From JBBQXY01 sp051004815 (GTDB lineage: Bacteria; Chloroflexota; Ktedonobacteria; Ktedonobacterales; Ktedonobacteraceae): DNA of 14,056 nt. Each line of letters begins with the position of its first letter. The first letter of the stretch is position 1. The notes under the pieces were generated by a model, which had not been told where the DNA came from, searched no databases, and saw only the letters and a program-made list of their open reading frames with translations. Shown here piece by piece: positions 1 to 6,664 of this stretch. Location: contig JBPCJY010000222.1 in NCBI GenBank assembly GCA_051004815.1, positions 1 through 14,056 of the forward strand, in the 5' to 3' direction. The position numbers were made by a program, and so were the translations under genes.

Positions 1-80
1 GGATCGCCCCTACTATACTGCGCTACCCGTTGTGCTCGTCTTGCGTGTATAGTAGGGGCGATCCCTTGCGGTCGCCCTGG
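1..80. repeat. Palindromic interspersed repeat, copy A (left end cut by window)
   Basis: The 17 bases at 1-17 (GGATCGCCCCTACTATA) are the inner part of a left arm, and 48-80 is a complete 33-base right arm ending GGTCGCCCTGG. The 30 bases between (18-47) differ from the interior of the other copies and lack their GC-rich hairpins. Further copies lie at 6789-6899, 8204-8375, 10440-10466 and 13947-14056. No coding potential is seen; it looks like a non-autonomous palindromic element. Confidence 0.85.
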
Positions 81-123
81 TAATCATTCACAGGCCCTGC
101 GTACCTGATAGGATATGCGCTAG

Positions 124-168
124 AAAACTATGTGGGCTGGCTTTCTGGAAGCCAGCCTACATAGTTTT
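124..168. terminator. Stem-loop terminator, probably for the 220-714 gene
   Basis: The arms at 124-143 and 149-168 pair over 20 positions with one mismatch around a 5-base loop. Because the arms end in AAAA and TTTT, the transcript of either strand carries a U run after the stem, so it can act in both directions. It lies about 50 bp beyond the stop codon of the minus-strand gene at 220-714, which is the normal place for an intrinsic terminator. Confidence 0.7.
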
Positions 169-219
169 TCTTTCATCGAGAAAGATTCGAGTTACGCGTT
201 AACATTATGCTAGCAACGT

Positions 220-714
220 CTACCAACCTTGATTGCCTTGATTATCCTGGTTGCCCTGATTGCCGCCGAATAATCCACCCAGGCCACCACCAAGGCGTTT
301 TTCTGCCTCACCTTCAAGATTGTTGAGTACTCCACCAGCCGCATCCTTAGCCTGCTGAGAATACTGCTGCCCACCAGGAATTTTGTTGGCAAATTGATCG
401 ATAGCCTGATCCATTCCCTGTTGCGCCTGCTGCTTTGCGCCACTAAATTGTCCACCTTGATTTTGCTGCTGGCCACCCTGCTGGTTGGGGTCGTAGCTCT
501 GCTGCCCACCTTGATTTTGCTGCTGGCCACCCTGCTGGTTGGGGTTGTAGCTCTGCTGCTGTCCACCCTGTTGATTGGGATCGTAGCCTTGCTGCCCACC
601 TTGCTGGCCCCACTGGTTCTGTTGGCCACCTTGTTGATTGGGGTCGTAGCTCTGCTGCCCACCTTGCTGATTGGGATTTTGCTGTTGAGCGGGGTCCTGA
701 TAGTCATTGCTCAT
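220..714 (-). CDS. Gln/Gly/Asn-rich repeat protein with a short helical C-terminal part
   Basis: This 164-residue protein is not assigned to a known family. Residues 1-90 are low complexity, almost only Q, G, N, S, Y, D and P, built from imperfect 18-residue repeats of the type GGQQ-NQGGQQSYDPNQQ. The DNA units are 54 bp; 452-505 and 506-559 differ at one base, so the array expanded recently. Residues 91-140 (SGAKQQAQQGMDQAIDQFAN onward) look helical and amphipathic, followed by a Gly-rich stretch (LGGGLGGLFGG) and a NQGNQDNQGNQGW tail. There is no signal peptide or membrane segment, so it should be cytosolic and largely disordered. The C-terminal half faintly resembles small CsbD-like or MT0933-like stress/antitoxin proteins, which I cannot confirm. 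AAGGAG at 723-728 lies 8 bases before the ATG. It is divergent from the 1112 gene and followed by a stem-loop terminator. Confidence 0.8.
   Translation of the reverse strand: MSNDYQDPAQQQNPNQQGGQQSYDPNQQGGQQNQWGQQGGQQGYDPNQQGGQQQSYNPNQQGGQQQNQGGQQSYDPNQQGGQQQNQGGQFSGAKQQAQQGMDQAIDQFANKIPGGQQYSQQAKDAAGGVLNNLEGEAEKRLGGGLGGLFGGNQGNQDNQGNQGW
452..700. repeat. 54-bp coding tandem repeats within the Q/G/N-rich gene
   Basis: Units of 54 bp (18 codons) start at 452 and 506 and are nearly identical. More diverged units follow up to about 700. The period is a multiple of three, so gain or loss of units preserves the reading frame and would only change the length of the disordered region. Confidence 0.8.
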
Positions 715-1111
715 GCGATGTTCTCCTTTGCTGTTGAAAAATCGTGGTTCATTCGCTCACTACTGAACGATGTAACAGGTTAGACGGCAGCTGTTAAAAT
801 AAGTCACAGCCAGATTGAATTCTATTTTGTTATAGTAACTCGTTCAAGTGAGCAATAAAAATTCTAATCTTTCACGTTTAGTAAAAGCGCAATCGCTAGC
901 AACACTTTGCTGCAAAACCATTTCTGGACAGCACGAATAGTTTCTGCTCACGGGGAGTGCCCGTAAATGTCACCGAAAAAGTGGGGAAAGCGTGCTTATA
1001 ATAGAATTATATGACTGGAAGCATTGTCTAACCGATAACAACGTGATATGCTTTTGTTAGCACTATTTTTTGTTGCTCGCACCCAACTCGAACAACACAG
1101 GGAGGTCATTC
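715..1111. other. Divergent intergenic region
   Basis: This 397-bp, AT-rich stretch separates the divergent genes starting at 714 (-) and 1112 (+). No convincing small ORF is seen. A TATAAT at 997-1002 could be the -10 of the plus-strand gene, giving a leader of about 100 nt, but no good -35 is present 16-18 bases upstream. No promoter for the minus-strand gene stands out. Confidence 0.4.
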
Positions 1112-1657
1112 ATGGTATCAGCGAATTCTAATACTCAGAAGCCACTCTGCCCCGTTTGTCACCAGGCAGATAAAGTACAAACTCTGCAAGCCGCCTTCAA
1201 TACAGGGCTAGAGCGTTTCGCACAACCGAAGATGCCCGAAAAAACGGTTTCCATGCTCAAGTACATGTTTTCCGGCATCGTCGTCGTTGCCATCTCCGCA
1301 TTTCTCATCATTGTACTGATTGGCTCAGAAACCGGCACGTTTAATGACGTCTATTCTATCCCCGAATTAATTCTGGTCGTGGTCATATTGATTGCTATTA
1401 TTACTGTTTTGGTTCTCTCCTATATCGCCTTTAACAAGGTTTTACGAGGCGATCAGGAAAGCGAGAAATATTATGCCGCCTTGGACCGTGCTATGGAGAA
1501 CTGGAACCACCTGCGCTATTGCGGACGCGATGATGTGATCTTTGATCCCGAGACGAACAAAACCGTTTCGGAGGAAGCACTCACATCCATGATGTCTGTC
1601 GAAGCCAAAGAGGATCAGCACATTTCCCAGCAATCTACCTCACCCGCTCGCCATTAA
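1112..1657 (+). CDS. Small membrane protein with N-terminal CxxC zinc-ribbon-like motif
   Basis: The 181-residue protein is of unknown function. The start at 1112 is chosen because GGGAGG (1100-1105) lies 6 bases upstream; an in-frame ATG at 1070 has no such site. Residues 11-18 read PLCPVCHQ (Cys13, Cys16), half of a zinc-ribbon pattern; a further cysteine lies at position 137 in RYCGRDDVIFDP. Two strongly hydrophobic segments at about 52-72 and 85-107 should span the membrane, leaving both cysteine-containing ends on the same side, probably the cytoplasm. A charged segment at 110-135 follows the second helix, and the last 25 residues are polar. The two ends could fold into one metal site, but only three cysteines are present, so metal binding is an inference. 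A perfect hairpin follows the stop directly, suggesting a single-gene transcript. Confidence 0.8.
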   Translation: MVSANSNTQKPLCPVCHQADKVQTLQAAFNTGLERFAQPKMPEKTVSMLKYMFSGIVVVAISAFLIIVLIGSETGTFNDVYSIPELILVVVILIAIITVLVLSYIAFNKVLRGDQESEKYYAALDRAMENWNHLRYCGRDDVIFDPETNKTVSEEALTSMMSVEAKEDQHISQQSTSPARH

Positions 1658-1665
1658 TTTGCTAA

Positions 1666-1731
1666 TTTTCACATGAACAGGGTGCAGAGAGCGCAATGAA
1701 TTGCGCTCTCTGCACCCTGTTCATGTGAAAA
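1666..1731. terminator. Perfect 31-bp hairpin with TGAA loop
   Basis: Bases 1666-1696 are exactly complementary to 1701-1731, separated by the loop TGAA. The outer ends are TTTT and AAAA, giving a U run in either transcript only within the stem. It begins 8 bases after the stop of the membrane-protein gene, so transcription termination is the likely role. A perfect 31-bp stem is much longer than usual intrinsic terminators and could instead be a small palindromic insertion. Confidence 0.75.
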
Positions 1732-1786
1732 CTCCTCACGTTATTCCTCTCAAAAAGTACTAGTACTATTTTACTACTTGCTTGCC

Positions 1787-1815
1787 TTGACATTCTCATC
1801 TGTATTATGTAAACT
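1787..1815 (+). promoter_or_regulatory. Candidate sigma-70-type promoter
   Basis: TTGACA at 1787-1792 matches the -35 consensus exactly and TAAACT at 1810-1815 is a 4/6 match to the -10 with a 17-bp spacer. The flanking 9-bp inverted repeat (1777-1785 and 1825-1833) could bind a dimeric regulator. The next plus-strand gene starts about 500 bp downstream (kinase, 2323), so the leader would have to run through the repeat element. Confidence 0.4.
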
Positions 1816-2023
1816 CATAAGGTAGCAAGCAAGCGGTTAACACTTCTAGCCTGGCTTCCTTCCTCAGCCAGAGGACTACGTCTCTTCTTGTATAGCCTCC
1901 TTTTATACTGTCCCTCCAACAGGTGCTACTCCCCACCTGAGAACTCTCCCCCCTTCCATAGGGACTCTCTTGTTTTGTGCGCGGCCAGATTTCCCCTTTC
2001 GTCAGGGCTGCACATATTACAGG

Positions 2024-2230
2024 GGAGTCCCTCCCCCTTCACTGGTAGATTTTTTGGGGAAAGGCATCGGCGAGGGGGAATGTCATGCTGAGCGCCGCGC
2101 AGAATCTCTCGTCGGGCCGCATGGAGATTCTTCCCCTTCGCTGCGCTCAGGGCTTCGGCTACTGCGCTCAGCATGACAGGCGAAACCGGCGCGCTTCAAA
2201 AAACCTCCCAGTGAAAGGAGTCCCTCCCCC
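2024..2230. mobile_element. MITE-like nested palindromic element with flanking direct repeats
   Basis: The 14-bp direct repeats GGAGTCCCTCCCCC lie at 2024-2037 and 2217-2230. Just inside them are terminal inverted repeats: 2038-2056 (TTCACTGGTAGATTTTTTG) against 2197-2215, matching at 17 of 19 positions. In the middle is a second palindrome, 2081-2178, with 14-bp ends TGTCATGCTGAGCG and CGCTCAGCATGACA. It also contains AGAATCTC/GAGATTCT arms at 2101-2108 and 2124-2131, and a duplicated CTGCGCTCAG (2141-2150 and 2162-2171). No transposase is encoded, so any mobility would depend on a protein supplied elsewhere. A similar layout occurs at 12997-13159. Confidence 0.65.
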
Positions 2231-2322
2231 CTTTTTTAGACGGAAAGGGATGTTGGACCCATGGGTATGATAGAAGCAGGAACCAAACAAGCAATGACAT
2301 GCTTCTAAAATAAATACCTTCT

Positions 2323-3822
2323 ATGGGGATACCAGCTATGCTCTTACAACTTATTGCGGATTTACAACGCGATATGACCTTGCAGCGTGGGAGGCGCATA
2401 CTTCTCGCCTATGCGCAGGCTTGTAGCGGTGCGCGACTGGCGCTCTTATTTGCCTATGCGCCAGCACTACAGCGGCTCGTCTTGTTAGAGCGCAGTGGTC
2501 GCCGCTTTTCCGAGCATACACGCGCCACGGCACCAAAACCGTCAACCGCCAACATACACAGTCGGGAACAACAGGAGAGCAGTCAGATTCCATTGCATGG
2601 TCTCTTTGGTGCTACGCTTTCAACTCATGGTTTTCAACAACTTGCGCACGCGTCGGCTGATCCACGTTGCCTACCAGAAGAACGCTACTGGCTGAGCAGT
2701 GCTAAGCAAGTGGTCTTCGATACCCTTGGAGAGCATCAGGGACTGCTGGTGCTGTGCTTTGATGTGGAGGATAGCCCCCCATGGCATGGTGAGAGCGGAG
2801 AAGCAAGTACACGCCTCTGCGCCACGCTGCTATCTGCTTATCTCTCTCTAGCCGAACAAGAGCCACCGCCAGCAGCACAAAGCTCGTTGCCTGACGTAGT
2901 TGCCAGACCCAGCGCGGTCGTGCCGCCGCCTGCATCCTACGAGGTGCAGATGCAGGCGGTCATTGACCAGGAACGCAACCGTATCGCACGCGATATCCAT
3001 GATGGTGCCGCGCAACAAATCGCGCATGTGCTGCATAAACTTGAGTATATTCAGCACATTATGCATAAACAGCCGGAGATTGCGCAACGCGAACTTAACC
3101 GCACCGCCATTATCCTCAAGCAGAGCTTAAACGATTTACGGCACGGTATCTCATCGCTGATTCCGGTAGAGTTGGAGAAGCAGGAATTTCCTGCGGCATT
3201 GCAAAGCCTACTGGATGAACATACTCACGACGAGCCATTCCTCAACATTCGTTACGAAGGCGATGACCTTTCCCTGCTGCCGCTATCATTAGAAGTGGCG
3301 ATCTTCCGTTTCATCCAGGAAGCTCTCAATAATGTGCGCAAGCATGCCCGTGCCAGCGCGGTGGTTGTGCGTATTACTATCCTGGCCCATCTGCTCACGG
3401 TAGCTGTGAGCGACGACGGGCGTGGCTATGACGCCGAAGCAATAATGAGTGCGGAACAAGGAGACACCTTCCAGCATTTGGGGTTGCGTGCGATGCGCGA
3501 ACGCATCCTGCAAGCGGGAGGAAAGTGGGAGATACACAGCAAGCCCGGCGCGGGAACCACAGTGAAGGCTACTTTCTTCCTGGAAACGGCGGAGGTTGCG
3601 TTGACGAAGCGCGAACGCGAAGTATTACAGCTCCTGATGCGAGGATTGACGAACCGGGCCATTGCCGAGCAGCTCTCCGTCAGCGTAGAGACGGCCAAAT
3701 CCCATGTGCATCATATCATACAAAAAATGCAGGTACACGACCGCACCCAGGCAGCGGTTGAGGCCACGAAGCAACGTCTGTTGCCGTTGAGCGGCAGGAG
3801 AGCATCTCTGAACAGATCATGA
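2323..3822 (+). CDS. Soluble NarL-type sensor histidine kinase with C-terminal LuxR-type HTH
   Basis: The 499-residue protein should autophosphorylate on His226 and pass phosphate to a NarL-type regulator. Residues about 15-180 form a divergent GAF-like sensor region without membrane segments, followed by a Pro/Ala-rich linker. The HisKA_3 dimerisation domain is at about 212-280 with motif ERNRIARDIHDGAAQQ. The HATPase domain (about 300-425) has the N box EALNNVRKHAR (333-343), the G1 box DDGRGYD (364-370), the G2-type motif HLGLRAMRERI and a final GAGTTV. Unusually, residues 427-487 form a complete GerE/LuxR DNA-binding domain (LTKREREVLQLL, then SVETAKSHVHHIIQKM), with no receiver domain in between. 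A second in-frame ATG at 2338 has GGGGA about 8 bases upstream and may be the true start. The nearest partner is the response regulator at 5638-6486, whose HTH shares the DRTQAA motif. Kinase and HTH are sure; the DNA-binding role is inferred. Confidence 0.93.
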   Translation: MGIPAMLLQLIADLQRDMTLQRGRRILLAYAQACSGARLALLFAYAPALQRLVLLERSGRRFSEHTRATAPKPSTANIHSREQQESSQIPLHGLFGATLSTHGFQQLAHASADPRCLPEERYWLSSAKQVVFDTLGEHQGLLVLCFDVEDSPPWHGESGEASTRLCATLLSAYLSLAEQEPPPAAQSSLPDVVARPSAVVPPPASYEVQMQAVIDQERNRIARDIHDGAAQQIAHVLHKLEYIQHIMHKQPEIAQRELNRTAIILKQSLNDLRHGISSLIPVELEKQEFPAALQSLLDEHTHDEPFLNIRYEGDDLSLLPLSLEVAIFRFIQEALNNVRKHARASAVVVRITILAHLLTVAVSDDGRGYDAEAIMSAEQGDTFQHLGLRAMRERILQAGGKWEIHSKPGAGTTVKATFFLETAEVALTKREREVLQLLMRGLTNRAIAEQLSVSVETAKSHVHHIIQKMQVHDRTQAAVEATKQRLLPLSGRRASLNRS

Positions 3823-3829
3823 TGCTCTC
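3798..3829. other. 9-bp inverted repeat across the kinase stop codon
   Basis: GAGAGCATC (3798-3806) and GATGCTCTC (3821-3829) are perfectly complementary across a 14-base loop containing the end of the kinase gene. No U run follows, so this is not a standard terminator. It may influence mRNA stability or be chance. Confidence 0.35.
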
Positions 3830-3960
3830 GCGGGAATTCATTTCCGCCATGCAGTGGATGCAGAAGCTTATGCCAATCGCCTTTGAGTTCTACGCCATCG
3901 CTGGTCGCGATCAGGACGTGCGTCACTTCCTCAAGGAATACTACATCGCCTTCGAACCTC
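3819..3960 (+). pseudogene. Probable remnant of a TetR-family regulator C-terminal domain
   Basis: The frame starting with two ATG codons at 3819 translates to SREFISAMQWMQKLMPIAFE, then FYAIAGRDQDVRHFLKEYY. This pattern (a hydrophobic helix, EFYA, then a RD-x-VR-x-FL motif) is like the ligand-binding helices of TetR-type repressors. No HTH domain precedes it; the kinase gene occupies the upstream sequence in a different frame. The open frame continues to 4040 but runs into the oppositely oriented glucosidase gene after 3960, where the similarity stops. I read it as the leftover of a deleted regulator, perhaps one that once controlled the neighbouring sugar gene. It could also be a very short real gene overlapping the kinase stop. 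Confidence 0.4.
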
Positions 3961-5577
3961 TTACATGGGCAAGGATGAAGCCTCCATTTCAATCAGCAGA
4001 CCCTCGTTCGCTCGCAGGTGTAACGCTGCTAATGGGATAAGTTCCGCACGATTTTCGTGCGTGGAGAGCAAGACGCGGCCCTGGCCTTGTTCTGGCAATA
4101 TCACGACCTGCTCTTGCGTTGAGAAGTTGAGAGCCACCAGACAGCACTGGTTAGCGTACTGGCGCAAGTAGACGAAACAGGCAGCGTTCTCCTGCTCAAC
4201 GGACTGATATGACCCAAGGGTCAAGGCGGCATGAGAGCGTCGAATGTCGAGTAAAGCTTGCACCAATAGTAGGAAGGAGCGAGGATCGTGTTGCTCAGTC
4301 GCCACATTATAGGTCTGGTAGTCGCTTGCGACTGGTAGCCACGGTCTTACCTCAGAGGAACAGAAACCAGCATTGGGGCTGTCGTCCCATTGCATCGGGC
4401 TACGAACCGGGTCACGACTTTTCTCAGGGTGCTCCTTTCCCAGTGGATCATGCATCAACGCTCTCGGCAGCGGAACGTCCTGCATGCCCAATTCGTCACC
4501 ATAGTAGCAGGTTGGAATCCCACGCAGTGTGAGTAATAGCATCTGGGCCAGTCGCGCCTGCTCACAGCCCACACGAGTGGCGATACGCGTCCGATCATGA
4601 TTGCCCAGAACCCAATTGGGCCACGCTCCCTGGGGCAAGGCTGCTTCGTAGTCCTCGACTACCTGGCGAATAGTACGTGTTTCCCAGGTTGGTATGGTCA
4701 CGAATTGGAAATTGAAGGGAAGGTGGATCTCGTCAAGCTGCTCGCCATAGTACGGCATCAAACGCTCCAGTGGCAGGTACAGCTCGCCGATGAGCACACG
4801 CTGACTATAGCTATCGGCCTGTGCACGCATCTCCTGCATAATATCATGCATGCCAGGTTGGTCTACGATGTAGTCTTCTATCATACGGGTATGAGGGGGA
4901 TCACCTGGTTTCCACAGGGGATTCAGCGGATTATCGCGGAATTGCTCATCTTTGAGCAGCACCTCCAGGGCGTCTATGCGGAAGCCATCGATGCCCCGGT
5001 CGAGCCAGAAGCGCATAACAGCATACATCGCCTGGCGTACCGATTGATTGCGCCAATTCAGATCAGGCTGTTTCACATCATACATGTGCAGGTAGTACTG
5101 TCCAGTGCGTTCATCGAATTGCCAGGCCGACCCGTTAAACCTGCTAATCCAGTTATTGGGTGGACCACCATCGGGAGCAGGATCACGCCAGATGTACCAG
5201 TCGCGTTTCTCGTTGCTGCGGCTCTCCCGCGCCTGCTGGAACCAGGAATGCTCATCGGAGGTGTGGTTGGGCACAAAGTCCAGAATGAGTTTTAGGTCGC
5301 GCAGGTGGGCCTCGTGTAGCAAGGTGTCCAGGTCTTGTAGGGTGCCGAAGAGCGGATGAACAGCGGTGTAATTTGTAATATCATAGCCAAAATCGGCCAT
5401 CGGTGATGGATAGATGGGAGAGAGCCAAAGAGCGTCAACGCCGAGCCAACGCAAATAATCCAGTTTGCTGGTGATGCCGGGGAGATCCCCTATGCCATCG
5501 CCATTGCTATCAAGAAAACTCCGTGGATAGATCTGGTAAATAACACCCGTTTGCCACCAGGAGTGTGAATGCGTCAT
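3961..5577 (-). CDS. GH13 alpha-glucosidase (oligo-1,6-glucosidase / alpha-glucosidase type)
   Basis: The 538-residue protein belongs to glycoside hydrolase family 13 and should release glucose from the non-reducing end of short alpha-glucans or isomalto-oligosaccharides. It begins WWQTGVIYQIYPRSF with DSNGDGIGD (23-31), a calcium-type loop. Further signatures are DFVPNHTS (100-107), the nucleophile Asp202 in DGFRIDA, the acid/base Glu265 in LIGELY and the transition-state Asp328 in LGNHD. The motif RDPVRSPMQWDDS near 388-400 is typical of the alpha-glucosidase and trehalose-synthase-like subfamily. A small beta domain follows to the C-terminus. There is no signal peptide, so it acts in the cytoplasm on imported sugars. 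The ribosome site GAGGAGA is 13 bases before the ATG, a long spacing, but the start fits the family. It lies 60 bp downstream of the response regulator on the same strand. Exact substrate preference cannot be read from sequence alone. Confidence 0.93.
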   Translation of the reverse strand: MTHSHSWWQTGVIYQIYPRSFLDSNGDGIGDLPGITSKLDYLRWLGVDALWLSPIYPSPMADFGYDITNYTAVHPLFGTLQDLDTLLHEAHLRDLKLILDFVPNHTSDEHSWFQQARESRSNEKRDWYIWRDPAPDGGPPNNWISRFNGSAWQFDERTGQYYLHMYDVKQPDLNWRNQSVRQAMYAVMRFWLDRGIDGFRIDALEVLLKDEQFRDNPLNPLWKPGDPPHTRMIEDYIVDQPGMHDIMQEMRAQADSYSQRVLIGELYLPLERLMPYYGEQLDEIHLPFNFQFVTIPTWETRTIRQVVEDYEAALPQGAWPNWVLGNHDRTRIATRVGCEQARLAQMLLLTLRGIPTCYYGDELGMQDVPLPRALMHDPLGKEHPEKSRDPVRSPMQWDDSPNAGFCSSEVRPWLPVASDYQTYNVATEQHDPRSFLLLVQALLDIRRSHAALTLGSYQSVEQENAACFVYLRQYANQCCLVALNFSTQEQVVILPEQGQGRVLLSTHENRAELIPLAALHLRANEGLLIEMEASSLPM

Positions 5578-5637
5578 AAGTTGTTTTGTTTCTCCTCTCG
5601 CAGCTTGTTTTGGTAGTATATCACCTGCCCTTTCACC

Positions 5638-6486
5638 TCAGCATATCGCTTCATCGGGCAAGATGCCCTGGCGTAGGGCAAAAATGGCGGCCTGGGTACG
5701 ATCACGAATGCCGAGCTTCTGGAAAATGACCGAGAGGTAATTCTTTACCGTCTTTTCTGAATAGGAGAGCTGCTCGGCGATCTCTTTATTGCTCATGCCG
5801 GTGGCAACGTAGCGCAGAATTTCCACTTCCTTCTCTGACAATGTATCTAACGATTGGCCGCTAGCATTGGCATTGGACAAACGACGAAATTCATGCACGA
5901 TAGCTCCCGTCATGCCCGGTTCGATGTACATGCCACCGCCATGCACGGTTCTGATCGCTTGCACTACTTCCTGGGAAGAGGCATTTTTAAGTAGATAGCC
6001 CTTCGCACCATTTTTCATAGCCAACAGCACCTGTTGGTGATCCCGAAACATGGTCAGGATAAGCACGGCTACCGTGGGAAACTCATGGGAAAGCTGTCGT
6101 GTGACGGCGATACCATCGAGCATGGGCATACGAATATCCATTAATATCACGTCAGGACACAGTGGATGGAGCCGACGAATTTGCTGTAATGCATCAAAGC
6201 CATCAACCGCTTCGCCAACGACGCGGATATCCTCCTCCAACTCCAGCAGTTGCCGTAGACCCTCACGCATCAGAGCATGATCGTCCACCAGCAAGACGCT
6301 CACCACCTCCGTTTTCTGCTGCTCAGCTATGGTAGGCACGGCGGATTTATTTTCATTACCTAAATCATGTGTGAGTAGCGTCTCTATATCTGAGGTTGAA
6401 GTAGCTGTGGCTACCATGGTGGCAGCGGGGGGAACCCCTGTGAGCACTGACATGTGTGAGCCATCGCTTCTATCGTTCCGTCGCAT
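5638..6486 (-). CDS. NarL/LuxR-family response regulator
   Basis: The 282-residue protein has a receiver domain at about 62-180 and a LuxR-type HTH at about 214-275. Receiver residues are all present: the acidic pair Asp68-Asp69 in LLVDDH, the phospho-acceptor Asp117 in LMDIRMPMLDG, Thr145 in LTMF and Lys167 in YLLKNA. The HTH reads LSEKEVEILRYVATGMSNKE and then SEKTVKNYLSVIFQKLGIRD. The start is fixed by a strong GGAAGGAG site 6 bases before the ATG at 6486. This gives a 60-residue Ala/Thr-rich N-terminal extension that ordinary NarL-type regulators lack; internal Met residues at 12 and 24 are alternatives without such a site. It probably receives phosphate from a HisKA_3 kinase, with the one at 2323-3822 the nearest candidate, and may regulate the downstream glucosidase with which it could be co-transcribed. 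Confidence 0.95.
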   Translation of the reverse strand: MRRNDRSDGSHMSVLTGVPPAATMVATATSTSDIETLLTHDLGNENKSAVPTIAEQQKTEVVSVLLVDDHALMREGLRQLLELEEDIRVVGEAVDGFDALQQIRRLHPLCPDVILMDIRMPMLDGIAVTRQLSHEFPTVAVLILTMFRDHQQVLLAMKNGAKGYLLKNASSQEVVQAIRTVHGGGMYIEPGMTGAIVHEFRRLSNANASGQSLDTLSEKEVEILRYVATGMSNKEIAEQLSYSEKTVKNYLSVIFQKLGIRDRTQAAIFALRQGILPDEAIC

Positions 6487-6664
6487 ACACGACTCCTTCC
6501 GTTACTATGAGAATATTGCTATATTGAAACATGAGAGTCCAGTGTGGTTCAATGTCTATGGTCAAGCTTTATCCTATACTTAGTATGTGCAATGAAGGCA
6601 CGAAATACATCACTCACCTGGGGGATTTCTGCACGCTTGCTTATTTTTTCGTCAAAGAAGCAAA

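Larger units (their letters stand above)
1732..2322. other. Non-coding stretch upstream of the kinase gene
   Basis: About 590 bp without a believable gene. It holds a 12-bp palindrome AGTACTAGTACT (1756-1767), a promoter-like pair at 1787-1815 framed by inverted CTTGCTTGC (1777-1785) and GCAAGCAAG (1825-1833), pyrimidine-rich sequence from 1834 to 2023, and the nested palindromic element at 2024-2230. The short open frames here run through the repeats on both strands and show no ribosome binding sites or protein-like composition. Confidence 0.6.

Noticed and set aside
394..783. Leu-rich plus-strand ORF of 129 residues that looks like a membrane protein
   Set aside because: It is the antisense of the Q/G/N repeat gene; CAG/CAA-rich codons read backwards give Leu-rich sequence. 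It has no ribosome site, while the opposite frame has a good one.
1888..2270. Several short ORFs of 61-82 residues on both strands
   Set aside because: They run through the palindromic element and pyrimidine-rich sequence, overlap each other on both strands and have no start signals.
3819..4040. Intact 73-residue plus-strand gene after the kinase
   Set aside because: Only the part up to about 3960 looks protein-like; the rest is antisense to the glucosidase gene. Kept as a probable remnant instead.
4597..5295. 232-residue plus-strand ORF
   Set aside because: It lies entirely antisense to the GH13 gene, whose catalytic motifs are complete in the minus strand.
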